From: Chloroflexi bacterium UBA2235
Lineage (GTDB): Bacteria; Chloroflexota; UBA11872; UBA12225
Direction of reading: 5' to 3'
Assembly (NCBI GenBank): GCA_002347925.1
Contig: DDYL01000013.1
Location: forward strand, 1 to 5,189
Length of the DNA: 5,189 nucleotides
Below the pieces are notes generated by a model that saw only the letters and a list, made by a program, of their open reading frames with translations, was not told where the DNA came from and searched no databases. This document shows, in pieces, positions 1-5,183 of this stretch; the stretch's first letter is position 1; every line of letters starts with the position of its first letter. Both the position numbers and the translations under genes were made by a program.

Positions 1-38
1 CCCCAATCTCGGCGGGGAACGGGTGGCACGGCGCTCAT
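1..38 (-). CDS. N-terminus of a gene cut by the window edge, probably a sugar ABC transporter permease
   Basis: An ATG at 38-36 on the minus strand opens a reading frame that stays open to the window edge for 12 full codons (MSAVPPVPRRDW, then a partial Gly codon). A purine-rich AAAGGAAA lies upstream at 55-48, about 10 to 11 bases from the ATG, which is slightly long but usable as a ribosome binding site. The fragment is too short for any domain. A short Pro/Arg-rich cytoplasmic N-terminus is common in inner-membrane permeases of CUT1 sugar importers, and a permease gene usually follows the binding-protein gene in such operons. The permease identity is therefore inferred from position, not seen. 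A different downstream gene, or a chance open frame, remains possible. Confidence 0.45.
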   Translation of the reverse strand, partial: MSAVPPVPRRDW

Positions 39-74
39 CAGTGCTGCTTTCCTTTTTTATATGCATCTGGTTAC

Positions 75-123
75 CGCGGGAGCAGACCGGTCCCGCGTTT
101 TGAGGACCGGTCCGAGCCTCGGA
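75..123. repeat. Cluster of overlapping inverted repeats between binding-protein gene and next gene
   Basis: Four dyads are packed into 49 bases. CGCGGGA (75-81) pairs with TCCCGCG (91-97). GACCGGTCC (85-93) pairs with GGACCGGTC (104-112), a 9-bp stem with a 10-base loop. GGACCGGTCC (104-113) is itself a perfect palindrome. TCCGAG (111-116) pairs with CTCGGA (118-123) around one base. The first two stems share bases 85-93, so they cannot form together. No U-run follows the stems on the minus (gene) strand, so this is not a standard intrinsic terminator for the binding-protein gene. Such structure between a binding protein and its permease often serves as an mRNA 3'-end stabiliser or partial attenuator (inference), giving more binding protein than permease. 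A protein-binding site is the alternative. Confidence 0.6.
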
Positions 124-177
124 AGCATGCCCGGCGGCAAGAAGGCAAGGTGGGTGGGGAGTGCTGTGTGCGGCTGA

Positions 178-1527
178 TCACTTGGACAGAATGTTGTTCA
201 CCAGGGTCTCACCCTCGGCAAGAGCCGCTTGCACGGAAATCTGCCCCCGGATGGCCTTTTCCAGGATTGGTGGCAAGTCGTTCTCAACCTCAACATGCTT
301 GGGATGCAGCGGCATGAACGCCGCAGTCGCGAGGTTCTTCTCCCACACCTTCAGGTGCTTGTGAACCAGGAGATCACTCTTCTGGTACGCGTCCGAAGCA
401 AGGACCTTCTTGTTTGCCGGCAGTTGTCCGGCCTTGGACCAATCAAGGATGTGGTCATTCAGCCACTTGATGAAGTCGAACGAGCCCGTGCGCTTGTCCT
501 CATCCACCTTGGTCGGCTTTGCAAGCGCGACTTGATGGCTTTGCGCCCACCAGGAAGGGTTCTTGGGATCCCGTTGGGGTGAGAAGGCAACCCGCAGTTC
601 GGCAGCTGCCGGACCCTTGGGATCCGCAAGGCGGTTGAGGTTCCAAGGCCCATTGACCATGCTGCCGAGCTTCTTCTGTTCGAACAAGTCCAGTGAAGCG
701 ACCCCGTCAGGGAATGGAAGATTGCACCGCTTGAAGATGTCCGCCATGATCTGCAAGGCCTCGACACCTGCCGGATTGTTGAAGTTCGCTTTCTTTCCAT
801 CCGCCGTGAAGAAGTCGGCGGTCGATGCACCGCCGACGTTCGCCTTGGCGGCTTGCTTCAGGAAACCATGAAAGAACCAGTTGATGCCGGCACCCGAATA
901 GGGAACCGTTGCACCGCGTTTGTCATCCTTTGTCAAGCGGGTCGCCCAGTCAAGCCATTCGGCCCACGTCGTCGGCACCTTGGCCGGGTCAAGCCCGCCA
1001 TCACGCACCATCGCCTCGTGATAAAAGAATTGGTAGCCGTGGATATCCATTGGTACCGTGTAGCGCTTTCCCTTGTACTCGCTGGCCTTCCAGACAACCT
1101 GGTCGAACTCCTCAGCCTTGAGGCCAACTTGGTCAAGTTCCTTCGGCAAGAGTGGCAGGAGGGCGTCCTTCTCAACGAACCCGGCGATGTACGTCTGGCG
1201 GATCCAAACGATGTCCGGTGGACTTCCGGCAACCACCGATGCAACGAACTTGACCAGGAAGTTGTCGACGCCCTGGACATCCTCAATCTTCACCATCGGT
1301 TGTTCCTTGGTGTACTGCGCCGTCATGTCATGCATGCGCGTGCCATCAGCTCCACCAAGGATTGACCAGTACTGCAGGCTGACTGCCTGCTTCAGCTTGA
1401 TAGGCCCTGAACCACCACCGGAATCGCCACCGCACGCGGCGAGTGTGAAGAGGCCGGTGGCAGTCGCGGCCCCCGCCGCAATCCGTGCTGCCCCTGCGAA
1501 GAGTGCCCTCCTGGACCCGGTTGTCAT
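178..1527 (-). CDS. Extracellular solute-binding lipoprotein of a CUT1-type sugar ABC importer, Tat signal
   Basis: This 449-residue protein should capture a carbohydrate in the periplasm and deliver it to an inner-membrane permease. The N-terminus has a twin-arginine motif (SRRALF, residues 5-10), an Ala/Gly-rich hydrophobic stretch (11-28) and a lipobox LAAC (29-32). Lipidation at Cys32 is followed by a Gly/Ser-rich linker (33-41). The mature part, with features such as GSPPDIVWI (101-109), KGKRYTVPM (152-160) and a G-P-W segment (293-295), matches the family 1 bacterial solute-binding fold used by sugar, polyol and glycerol-phosphate importers; the length is usual. The start at 1527 is preferred because GGGGGA lies six bases upstream and the Tat signal then has a normal short n-region. 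An in-frame ATG at 1569 would add 14 residues. A sigma70-like promoter lies upstream at 1625-1653. The ligand cannot be told. Confidence 0.92.
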   Translation of the reverse strand: MTTGSRRALFAGAARIAAGAATATGLFTLAACGGDSGGGSGPIKLKQAVSLQYWSILGGADGTRMHDMTAQYTKEQPMVKIEDVQGVDNFLVKFVASVVAGSPPDIVWIRQTYIAGFVEKDALLPLLPKELDQVGLKAEEFDQVVWKASEYKGKRYTVPMDIHGYQFFYHEAMVRDGGLDPAKVPTTWAEWLDWATRLTKDDKRGATVPYSGAGINWFFHGFLKQAAKANVGGASTADFFTADGKKANFNNPAGVEALQIMADIFKRCNLPFPDGVASLDLFEQKKLGSMVNGPWNLNRLADPKGPAAAELRVAFSPQRDPKNPSWWAQSHQVALAKPTKVDEDKRTGSFDFIKWLNDHILDWSKAGQLPANKKVLASDAYQKSDLLVHKHLKVWEKNLATAAFMPLHPKHVEVENDLPPILEKAIRGQISVQAALAEGETLVNNILSK

Positions 1528-1551
1528 CGCTTTTCCCCCAGAATGGAATCC

Positions 1552-1588
1552 GCAAACGGACGGTCCCATTCATGCTTCTCCCGTTTGC
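1552..1588 (-). repeat. Leader hairpin in the 5' UTR of the binding-protein gene
   Basis: GCAAACGG at 1552-1559 is an exact inverted match to CCGTTTGC at 1581-1588, giving an 8-bp stem with a 21-base loop. In the minus-strand transcript the loop contains a good Shine-Dalgarno-like GGGAGAA followed by ATGs at 1573 (other frame) and 1569 (in frame with the binding protein). The hairpin ends 24 bases before the preferred start codon. It could influence translation or mRNA stability, or be two half-sites of a DNA-binding protein. The pairing is directly visible; any function is inference. Confidence 0.5.
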
Positions 1589-1609
1589 ATGGCCCCCGAC
1601 GCCGAACCG

Positions 1610-1619
1610 CAATCGATTG
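1610..1619. promoter_or_regulatory. Palindrome CAATCGATTG at the predicted +1, candidate LacI-family operator
   Basis: CAATCGATTG is a perfect 10-bp palindrome. Two further outer pairs match (1608/1621 and 1607/1622), with a mismatch at 1609/1620. Central CG with flanking AA/TT is the usual shape of LacI/GalR-family operators. It lies a few bases downstream of the -10 box, covering roughly +1 to +9, a position where a bound repressor would block transcription initiation. No regulator gene is in the window, so repressor and effector are unknown. The palindrome and its position are seen; the operator role is inferred. Confidence 0.5.
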
Positions 1620-1624
1620 TGGGG

Positions 1625-1653
1625 ATAGTATTTGCGATGTCTGGCCCTGTCAA
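1625..1653 (-). promoter_or_regulatory. Sigma70-like promoter for the solute-binding protein gene
   Basis: On the minus strand, TTGACA (1653-1648) is a perfect -35 hexamer and TACTAT (1630-1625) is a 4/6 -10 hexamer. The spacing is the ideal 17 bases. Initiation would fall near A1620 or A1618, giving a leader of about 90 nucleotides before the ATG at 1527. The promoter lies in the gap after the oxidoreductase gene, so the binding protein and the downstream transport genes can be expressed independently of the upstream enzymes. The palindrome at 1610-1619 sits at the predicted start point. Confidence 0.7.
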
Positions 1654-1705
1654 ACCGAACATTTCCCCGGGCCTACACACCCGGCTCGAGCACCGGAACC
1701 AAGTC

Positions 1706-3025
1706 CTACCCTGCCGCCAGGTCTCGGTCGATGGCATGCTGCCAGGCCGAGACACCTGGCAGGTCTGCCTCAATGTCTGCCACAAGAACCGGTACGTTGA
1801 GGTGAGATGATTCGAAGAGTGCGTTGACAACAGCGACGGCATGGCGACCCTCGATGCCACCGACTTCGGGTTGCGTGCCGGTGACGATTGCACGGCCGAA
1901 GTCGCTCAGGACCGCAGCCTCGATCTTGCAGTCGATGGCAACAGGGTCGAGGTGGTAGGAGGCCATTCGTTCACCCCCGAAGAGACGAGCGGTCGAGGCA
2001 TCCACGGTGAAATCCGGAACCCGCGCCAGCATCTCTTCGGGTGTCAACGGATGTGATGAGCCATCACGCCAGACCCGCGGGCCGGTCCCGCTCCGTGGCG
2101 GTGCCGGTTCCATCGACCCCTCGCTGCCCCAGTATTGCTTGCGACCAAAACCCTGGGCGTGTCCCGCATGACTGAGCGTCCATTGACCGATCATGCCCCC
2201 TTCGAATCTCAAGGTCGAGAACGCAGTGTCCTCAACGTCCGGTTCCATGGTGTCGGGCATCCCGGAATTCGCATTCGTGATTGCATAGATTGCTCCGGGC
2301 GACGCCGGGGCACCCGTCCCGCCACCCTGCGGGCGCAATCCTTTCCGAACGCGGTCAAGAAGGGCCACACGGGCCGATACTTCGAGGACCGGTCCGGCGT
2401 AGTACCGCATGAGATCGACGTTGTGAACGCCGACGTCCAGCAGGATCCCTCCATAGAGACGCTTGTGTCTCCACGGCGTGATGATGATCTGTCCCCCGCT
2501 TCCGATGCTTGCGTCAACGACCATCCATGGGTCGCCGATTGCCTTGGCGTCGAGAAGGGCCTTGGTCAGCCGCACCAGAGGATCGAACCGGTAGTTCTCC
2601 GCCACGGCAAGCACGCGGTTTGCGGAGTGGGCGGCATCCATCATCGCGTTGCATCCTGCAACCGTCAGGGCCATCGGCTTTTCGACAAGGACGTGCTTGC
2701 CGGCCCGGAGGCAAAGCACCGACAGGCTTTCGTGGAGACGGGGTTCGGTCGTGATGTCGACCGCATCGATTTCCGGTACTGCATCGAACATTGCCTGCGG
2801 GTTCGCGAAGATGGCCGGACGATGTCCGAACTCGGCCAACGCAGTATCCGCGAGGAGCGCTGCATTCTTGGCGTTCGGGTCACTGACCGCGATCAAGTCG
2901 AAGATGGCATGACCGGGCAGCCCCGCGACGGAGCGCGCGTATTCGGCAAGACCCTGGAGGTGCCGGTTCCCCATGCCTCCACAGCCGATGATTGCCAAGT
3001 TCACCACATTGGAGGCCGTTGTCAT
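1706..3025 (-). CDS. Gfo/Idh/MocA-family NAD(P)-dependent oxidoreductase
   Basis: This 439-residue cytoplasmic enzyme belongs to the family that oxidises or reduces sugars, inositols and their derivatives with NAD(P). The N-terminal Rossmann domain begins with LAIIGCGGMGNRH, with the dinucleotide loop GCGGMG at residues 14-19. The family EKP motif lies at 115-117 (in HVLVEKPMAL). The C-terminal domain carries the G-G-x3-D-x-G-x-H-x2-D signature at 192-204, so Lys116, Asp197 and His201 are the likely catalytic residues. At 439 residues it is longer than many relatives, which are often about 330 to 390. The start at 3025 is chosen because AAGGA lies eight bases upstream and the Rossmann strand then begins close to the N-terminus; a longer open frame to 3295 adds 90 unrelated residues. 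Neighbours point to sugar or sugar-acid catabolism. The exact substrate is not readable. Confidence 0.92.
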   Translation of the reverse strand: MTTASNVVNLAIIGCGGMGNRHLQGLAEYARSVAGLPGHAIFDLIAVSDPNAKNAALLADTALAEFGHRPAIFANPQAMFDAVPEIDAVDITTEPRLHESLSVLCLRAGKHVLVEKPMALTVAGCNAMMDAAHSANRVLAVAENYRFDPLVRLTKALLDAKAIGDPWMVVDASIGSGGQIIITPWRHKRLYGGILLDVGVHNVDLMRYYAGPVLEVSARVALLDRVRKGLRPQGGGTGAPASPGAIYAITNANSGMPDTMEPDVEDTAFSTLRFEGGMIGQWTLSHAGHAQGFGRKQYWGSEGSMEPAPPRSGTGPRVWRDGSSHPLTPEEMLARVPDFTVDASTARLFGGERMASYHLDPVAIDCKIEAAVLSDFGRAIVTGTQPEVGGIEGRHAVAVVNALFESSHLNVPVLVADIEADLPGVSAWQHAIDRDLAAG

Positions 3026-3074
3026 GGGGATGATCCTTCTCTGGTTCGCCAAGTTTCCACAAGGCATTCCTCGG

Positions 3075-3103
3075 CAGTATGGCGACCTGAACCTCTTGGC
3101 GCA
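3075..3103 (-). promoter_or_regulatory. Weak candidate promoter for the oxidoreductase gene
   Basis: On the minus strand TTGCGC (3103-3098) and CATACT (3080-3075) are separated by 17 bases. They match the sigma70 consensus at 3/6 and 4/6 positions. Initiation near 3068 would leave a leader of about 43 bases before the ATG at 3025. The -35 part overlaps a small dyad, CTTG-3 bases-CAAG (3095-3105). The match is poor and could be chance. Confidence 0.25.
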
Positions 3104-3146
3104 AGGTAGCTGTGGCTTGGAGTGGCCGACTTTGGGCGCAAGGCGA

Positions 3147-3175
3147 CGGTTCGGGAACCGAAGCGCCGGGGGCGC
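3147..3175. repeat. Two adjacent GC-rich dyads upstream of the oxidoreductase gene
   Basis: CGGTTC (3147-3152) pairs with GAACCG (3155-3160) across two bases. Immediately beside it, GCGCC (3163-3167) pairs with GGCGC (3171-3175) across three bases. Loops of two and three bases are tight for RNA, so the first fits a DNA-binding dyad better than a hairpin. Function unknown. Confidence 0.4.
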
Positions 3176-3182
3176 GGATTGC

Positions 3183-3192
3183 TTGATATCAA
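3183..3192. promoter_or_regulatory. Perfect palindrome TTGATATCAA, possible operator
   Basis: TTGATATCAA is an uninterrupted 10-bp palindrome in the non-coding gap upstream of the oxidoreductase gene, about 160 bases before its start. It is AT-rich against a GC-rich background. It could be an operator for a transcription factor, but no second copy was found in the window and no regulator is encoded here. Confidence 0.3.
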
Positions 3193-3247
3193 CGGAACGG
3201 CGTCGCCAATCCACCTTCGAATGGTGCCCGGGCGAGATCCGTGAGAG

Positions 3248-3276
3248 GCACCGGTCTCCATTTTGGGAACCGGTGC
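3248..3276 (-). repeat. Strong stem-loop 50 bases after yaeQ
   Basis: GCACCGGT (3248-3255) pairs with ACCGGTGC (3269-3276). Allowing one bulged base (3256), TCC (3257-3259) also pairs with GGA (3266-3268), giving an 11-bp stem with a six-base loop. In the minus-strand transcript it is followed by CTCTCAC rather than a U-run, so it is not a classic intrinsic terminator. It may protect the 3' end of the dehydratase-yaeQ message, support Rho-dependent termination, or be a protein-binding site. Its ACCGGT pair resembles that in the gap at 85-112. Confidence 0.5.
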
Positions 3277-3326
3277 AAGCCGACCCTGTGTCCATATCGA
3301 AGCGTTATCCCGGGCGCAGGGACCGC

Positions 3327-3896
3327 TCAACTGCGGGGTAAGGAAGCCGACTTCAGGCGTTCCGGGGTCACCTCCGCCGAACGCTTGCCATCGTGGATTG
3401 AGATGACCCCGTCCTGGATATTCACCTGCCACTGGACAGATCGTTCGGTGATCTCCTCGATGGCGGCAACCTGTTCAGACGGGAGGTACCAGACGGCTAG
3501 GTTCGTCAGGCGCGATAGCTTGTCTTCGATCCCATCCCACCACGTGGTCCATGATGGCCCGTGTGTGAACAGGGTCACTCGTTCGGATCGCCCGCACGCT
3601 TTCGACAACGCGCGCAGGTCTGGCTGACCCACCTCCACCCAATGCACGATCTGACCCGTCAGGTCCCTTTGCCAGAGGTCCGGTTCATCACTCTCAGTCA
3701 GGCCCTGTGCGAACTCGAGGGTGCCCCGGAGGTTGTCCTCCGGGACCGTGAATGCGAATGCGAGGACCCGGACCAGCAGCCGCGTCACATTCTCCGATGG
3801 GTGAAGCGCCAACGTCAGCGGGTGGTCGACATAGACGTTTCGGTCCATGTCAGCGATGCGCAGGTGGGCCTTGTAGATTGTTGCCTTCAGTGCCAA
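3327..3896 (-). CDS. yaeQ: YaeQ-family protein (PD-(D/E)XK nuclease-like fold), TTG start
   Basis: The 189-residue product matches the YaeQ family along its whole length. It opens with MALKATIYKAHLRIADMDR, has LALHPSEN (29-36), a DEPDLWQRDLTG block (70-81), WVEVGQPD (86-93), KACGR (99-103), NLAVWYL (132-138) and the late IQDGVI (160-165). E. coli YaeQ is about 181 residues, so this copy is full length. Family structures show a restriction-endonuclease-like fold; Asp73 and Glu88 are candidate acidic-site residues. The biological role is unsettled. The TTG at 3896 is chosen because it places MALKATIYKA exactly at the family's usual N-terminus and has GGGA eight bases upstream. A GTG at 3914 would add six residues but lacks a clear ribosome binding site. 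It starts 41 bases after the dehydratase-like gene and is likely cotranscribed with it. Its place in a sugar cluster is unexplained. Confidence 0.9.
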   Translation of the reverse strand: MALKATIYKAHLRIADMDRNVYVDHPLTLALHPSENVTRLLVRVLAFAFTVPEDNLRGTLEFAQGLTESDEPDLWQRDLTGQIVHWVEVGQPDLRALSKACGRSERVTLFTHGPSWTTWWDGIEDKLSRLTNLAVWYLPSEQVAAIEEITERSVQWQVNIQDGVISIHDGKRSAEVTPERLKSASLPRS

Positions 3897-3937
3897 TTCG
3901 AGTTTCCCATGCACCGATGGTATGTGTTGGGTCTCAA

Positions 3938-5110
3938 CTACTCGCCTTCGTACACAACCTCGCCGGTGCGGTGTGCAGAAATCCAATCCCAGTCTAGGGG
4001 CACGCCCAGGCCCGGGCCGGTTGGCACGTCGAGGCAACCCTTCGAGTCGACGGATTCCAACAGGTCAATCCACTTCGGGTCGCCATAGATGGGCGGCTTG
4101 TTTGCGTTCACGAGGGGGTGAACCAGTCCGAGTTCGTACCAGTTGCTATTGCGCATTGATGCCATGCAATGGCGGTGCGCGAGGCTGCCTCCATGGAGTT
4201 CGACATCGAGTCCGTTCGCTTCGGCAAGCGCAGCGAGTTTCATGACGCCGGTGATGCCCCCGTCCGTGTACGAGTTGGCGCGCACGTAGTCAGTGGCGCG
4301 CGCCGTGATCAGGTCGGCCTTGGGTTCGAGACCACGGATGTGTTCGCCCATCAGGAGGGGTGTCTTGATGAACTCGCGTAGCTTCGCATGGGCCGACTGC
4401 GAAAGTCCTCCACCGCGGAAGGCGTCTTCGTACCAGAAGTAGTTCGCTTCGTCGCACGCGCGTCCGACCCGCAGGACATCGTCAAAGGTTCGGAATGCAC
4501 CCGCAGGGTCAAGCATGAGCGCCATGCTGTCGCCAACTGCCCGGCGTATTGCGAGTACCGCATCGACTTCGCGACCGATCGGCCCCCCGACCCATCCGTG
4601 AATCTTGAAGGCTGGGTACCCGAGACGGTCGCGACACGCGAGGGCGAAGTCGCCATAGTCCTCCGGTCGCGTGAGGCCACCGTTCTCGTCGCCGTGATAG
4701 GTACTTGCGTAACAGGGAAGCTTCATCCGACCCTGACCGCCGCCGCCAAGTAACTCGTGGATGGGGGCACCGTAGAGCTTGCCGGCGATGTCCCAGAGAG
4801 CCATGTCAATCGCGCCGTTCGGGGCGTTCATCCATCCCCGTTGCGCGCGCTTCAGGTCATGCCAGATGGTGTCGCGTTCGAGCGGGTTCCGACCCAGCAT
4901 GTAAAGAGCATCTCGGCGGTCAATCGACCCGGGGACTTCGCCCGTGATGCCGGCATCAGTCTCAATGGTCAGGATCGAACCGTCCTGATCAAGGCGGTAC
5001 CCGGGGCGGTAGACCTGGTCGAAACCCAGATGTTCCTCTGGTCCGAGATCGTTCACGACAAATGAGAAGTGGGTAACGACGATTCGTGTGATGCGGAGGT
5101 TCCTGGGCAT
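3938..5110 (-). CDS. Enolase-superfamily enzyme (mandelate racemase/muconate lactonizing type), probable sugar-acid dehydratase
   Basis: The 390-residue product has the two-domain layout of this superfamily. An N-terminal capping domain includes LTIETDAGITGE (47-58) and NAPNGAIDMALWDIAGKLYG (95-114). A barrel domain follows, with metal ligands inferred as Asp201 (LDPAGAF), Glu228 (YEDAF) and Glu256 (MGEHIRG). The second-strand motif is FKIHGW, giving Lys169-x-His171 rather than the common K-x-K. His306 (VELHGG) is the likely general acid/base on the opposite face. Family members abstract a proton next to a carboxylate; sugar-acid dehydration is the commonest outcome in clusters like this, but racemisation or epimerisation is possible and the substrate is unknown. 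The start at 5110 has AGAAGG about five bases upstream; an upstream in-frame ATG at 5146 lacks such support. It is the first gene of the visible cluster, followed by yaeQ after 41 bases. Confidence 0.9.
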   Translation of the reverse strand: MPRNLRITRIVVTHFSFVVNDLGPEEHLGFDQVYRPGYRLDQDGSILTIETDAGITGEVPGSIDRRDALYMLGRNPLERDTIWHDLKRAQRGWMNAPNGAIDMALWDIAGKLYGAPIHELLGGGGQGRMKLPCYASTYHGDENGGLTRPEDYGDFALACRDRLGYPAFKIHGWVGGPIGREVDAVLAIRRAVGDSMALMLDPAGAFRTFDDVLRVGRACDEANYFWYEDAFRGGGLSQSAHAKLREFIKTPLLMGEHIRGLEPKADLITARATDYVRANSYTDGGITGVMKLAALAEANGLDVELHGGSLAHRHCMASMRNSNWYELGLVHPLVNANKPPIYGDPKWIDLLESVDSKGCLDVPTGPGLGVPLDWDWISAHRTGEVVYEGE

Positions 5111-5126
5111 CTGGCCTTCTCCCGGT

Positions 5127-5145
5127 TGGACGTGTGTGGCGTCCA
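5127..5145. repeat. Inverted repeat in the leader of the enolase-superfamily gene
   Basis: TGGACG (5127-5132) pairs with CGTCCA (5140-5145) across seven bases. It lies just downstream of the predicted transcription start and immediately upstream of the ribosome binding site. The position fits an operator overlapping the early transcribed region or a short leader hairpin. No matching copy occurs elsewhere in the window. Confidence 0.4.
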
Positions 5146-5154
5146 CCGAGACCC

Positions 5155-5183
5155 ATCATAGTGCGGAACTGTCCCCGTGTAGC
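5155..5183 (-). promoter_or_regulatory. Candidate promoter for the enolase-superfamily gene and yaeQ
   Basis: On the minus strand TATGAT (5160-5155) is a 5/6 match to the sigma70 -10 box. With a 17-base spacer the -35 hexamer is GCTACA (5183-5178), a 3/6 match that keeps the ACA half. Initiation near 5148 would leave a leader of about 38 bases with the inverted repeat at 5127-5145 inside it. The weak -35 suggests an activator-dependent promoter, or that the real promoter lies beyond the right edge. Confidence 0.4.

Larger units (their letters stand above)
3026..3326. other. 301-base gap with inverted repeats and no gene
   Basis: Between the yaeQ stop and the oxidoreductase start I see no convincing coding region. 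Open frames crossing it lack ribosome binding sites and resemble nothing I recognise. It holds a long hairpin (3248-3276), a perfect TTGATATCAA palindrome (3183-3192), two adjacent GC-rich dyads (3147-3160 and 3163-3175), and two copies of GGCGCAAGG (3098-3106 and 3135-3143). A weak promoter-like pair on the minus strand is TTGCGC (3103-3098) and CATACT (3080-3075), spaced by 17 bases. The length and the number of dyads suggest that the oxidoreductase gene has its own regulated promoter rather than depending only on read-through from yaeQ. Confidence 0.55.

Noticed and set aside
39..75. AT-rich TATAAAAAAGG on the minus strand as a promoter for the left-edge gene
   Set aside because: No acceptable -35 hexamer occurs at 16 to 18 bases, and the A-run is better read as part of the ribosome binding region.
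75..100. Stem 75-81/91-97 followed by TTTT on the plus strand as an intrinsic terminator
   Set aside because: The T-run is only four bases, no plus-strand gene is seen to the left, and the apparent gene at the left edge starts in the opposite direction.
1073..1810. Plus-strand open frame of 245 codons across the binding-protein gene and its promoter
   Set aside because: It mirrors the binding-protein coding frame and runs through the promoter gap into the oxidoreductase gene. The translated product is low-complexity and not recognisable.
2135..3109. Long plus-strand open frame of 324 codons opposite the oxidoreductase gene
   Set aside because: It is antisense to a clearly recognised Gfo/Idh/MocA enzyme. 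Its product is rich in His, Arg and Asp with no recognisable domain, as expected from the complementary strand of GC-rich coding DNA, and I see no supporting ribosome binding site.
3026..3295. 90-residue N-terminal extension of the oxidoreductase
   Set aside because: The extension lacks family similarity, passes through the dyad-rich gap, and the internal ATG at 3025 has a good ribosome binding site directly before the Rossmann domain.
3022..3432. Minus-strand open frame of 136 codons filling the yaeQ-oxidoreductase gap
   Set aside because: It overlaps the end of yaeQ in another frame and the start of the oxidoreductase, has Pro/Arg/Gly-rich unrecognisable sequence, and shows no ribosome binding site.
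3897..4037. 47-residue N-terminal extension of YaeQ from an ATG at 4037
   Set aside because: It would overlap the coding region of the upstream enzyme by 100 bases, is Arg/Pro-rich shadow sequence, and the family N-terminus begins at the TTG.
5111..5146. 12-residue longer start of the enolase-superfamily enzyme
   Set aside because: The ATG at 5110 has AGAAGG at proper spacing, while the ATG at 5146 lies almost at the predicted transcription start.
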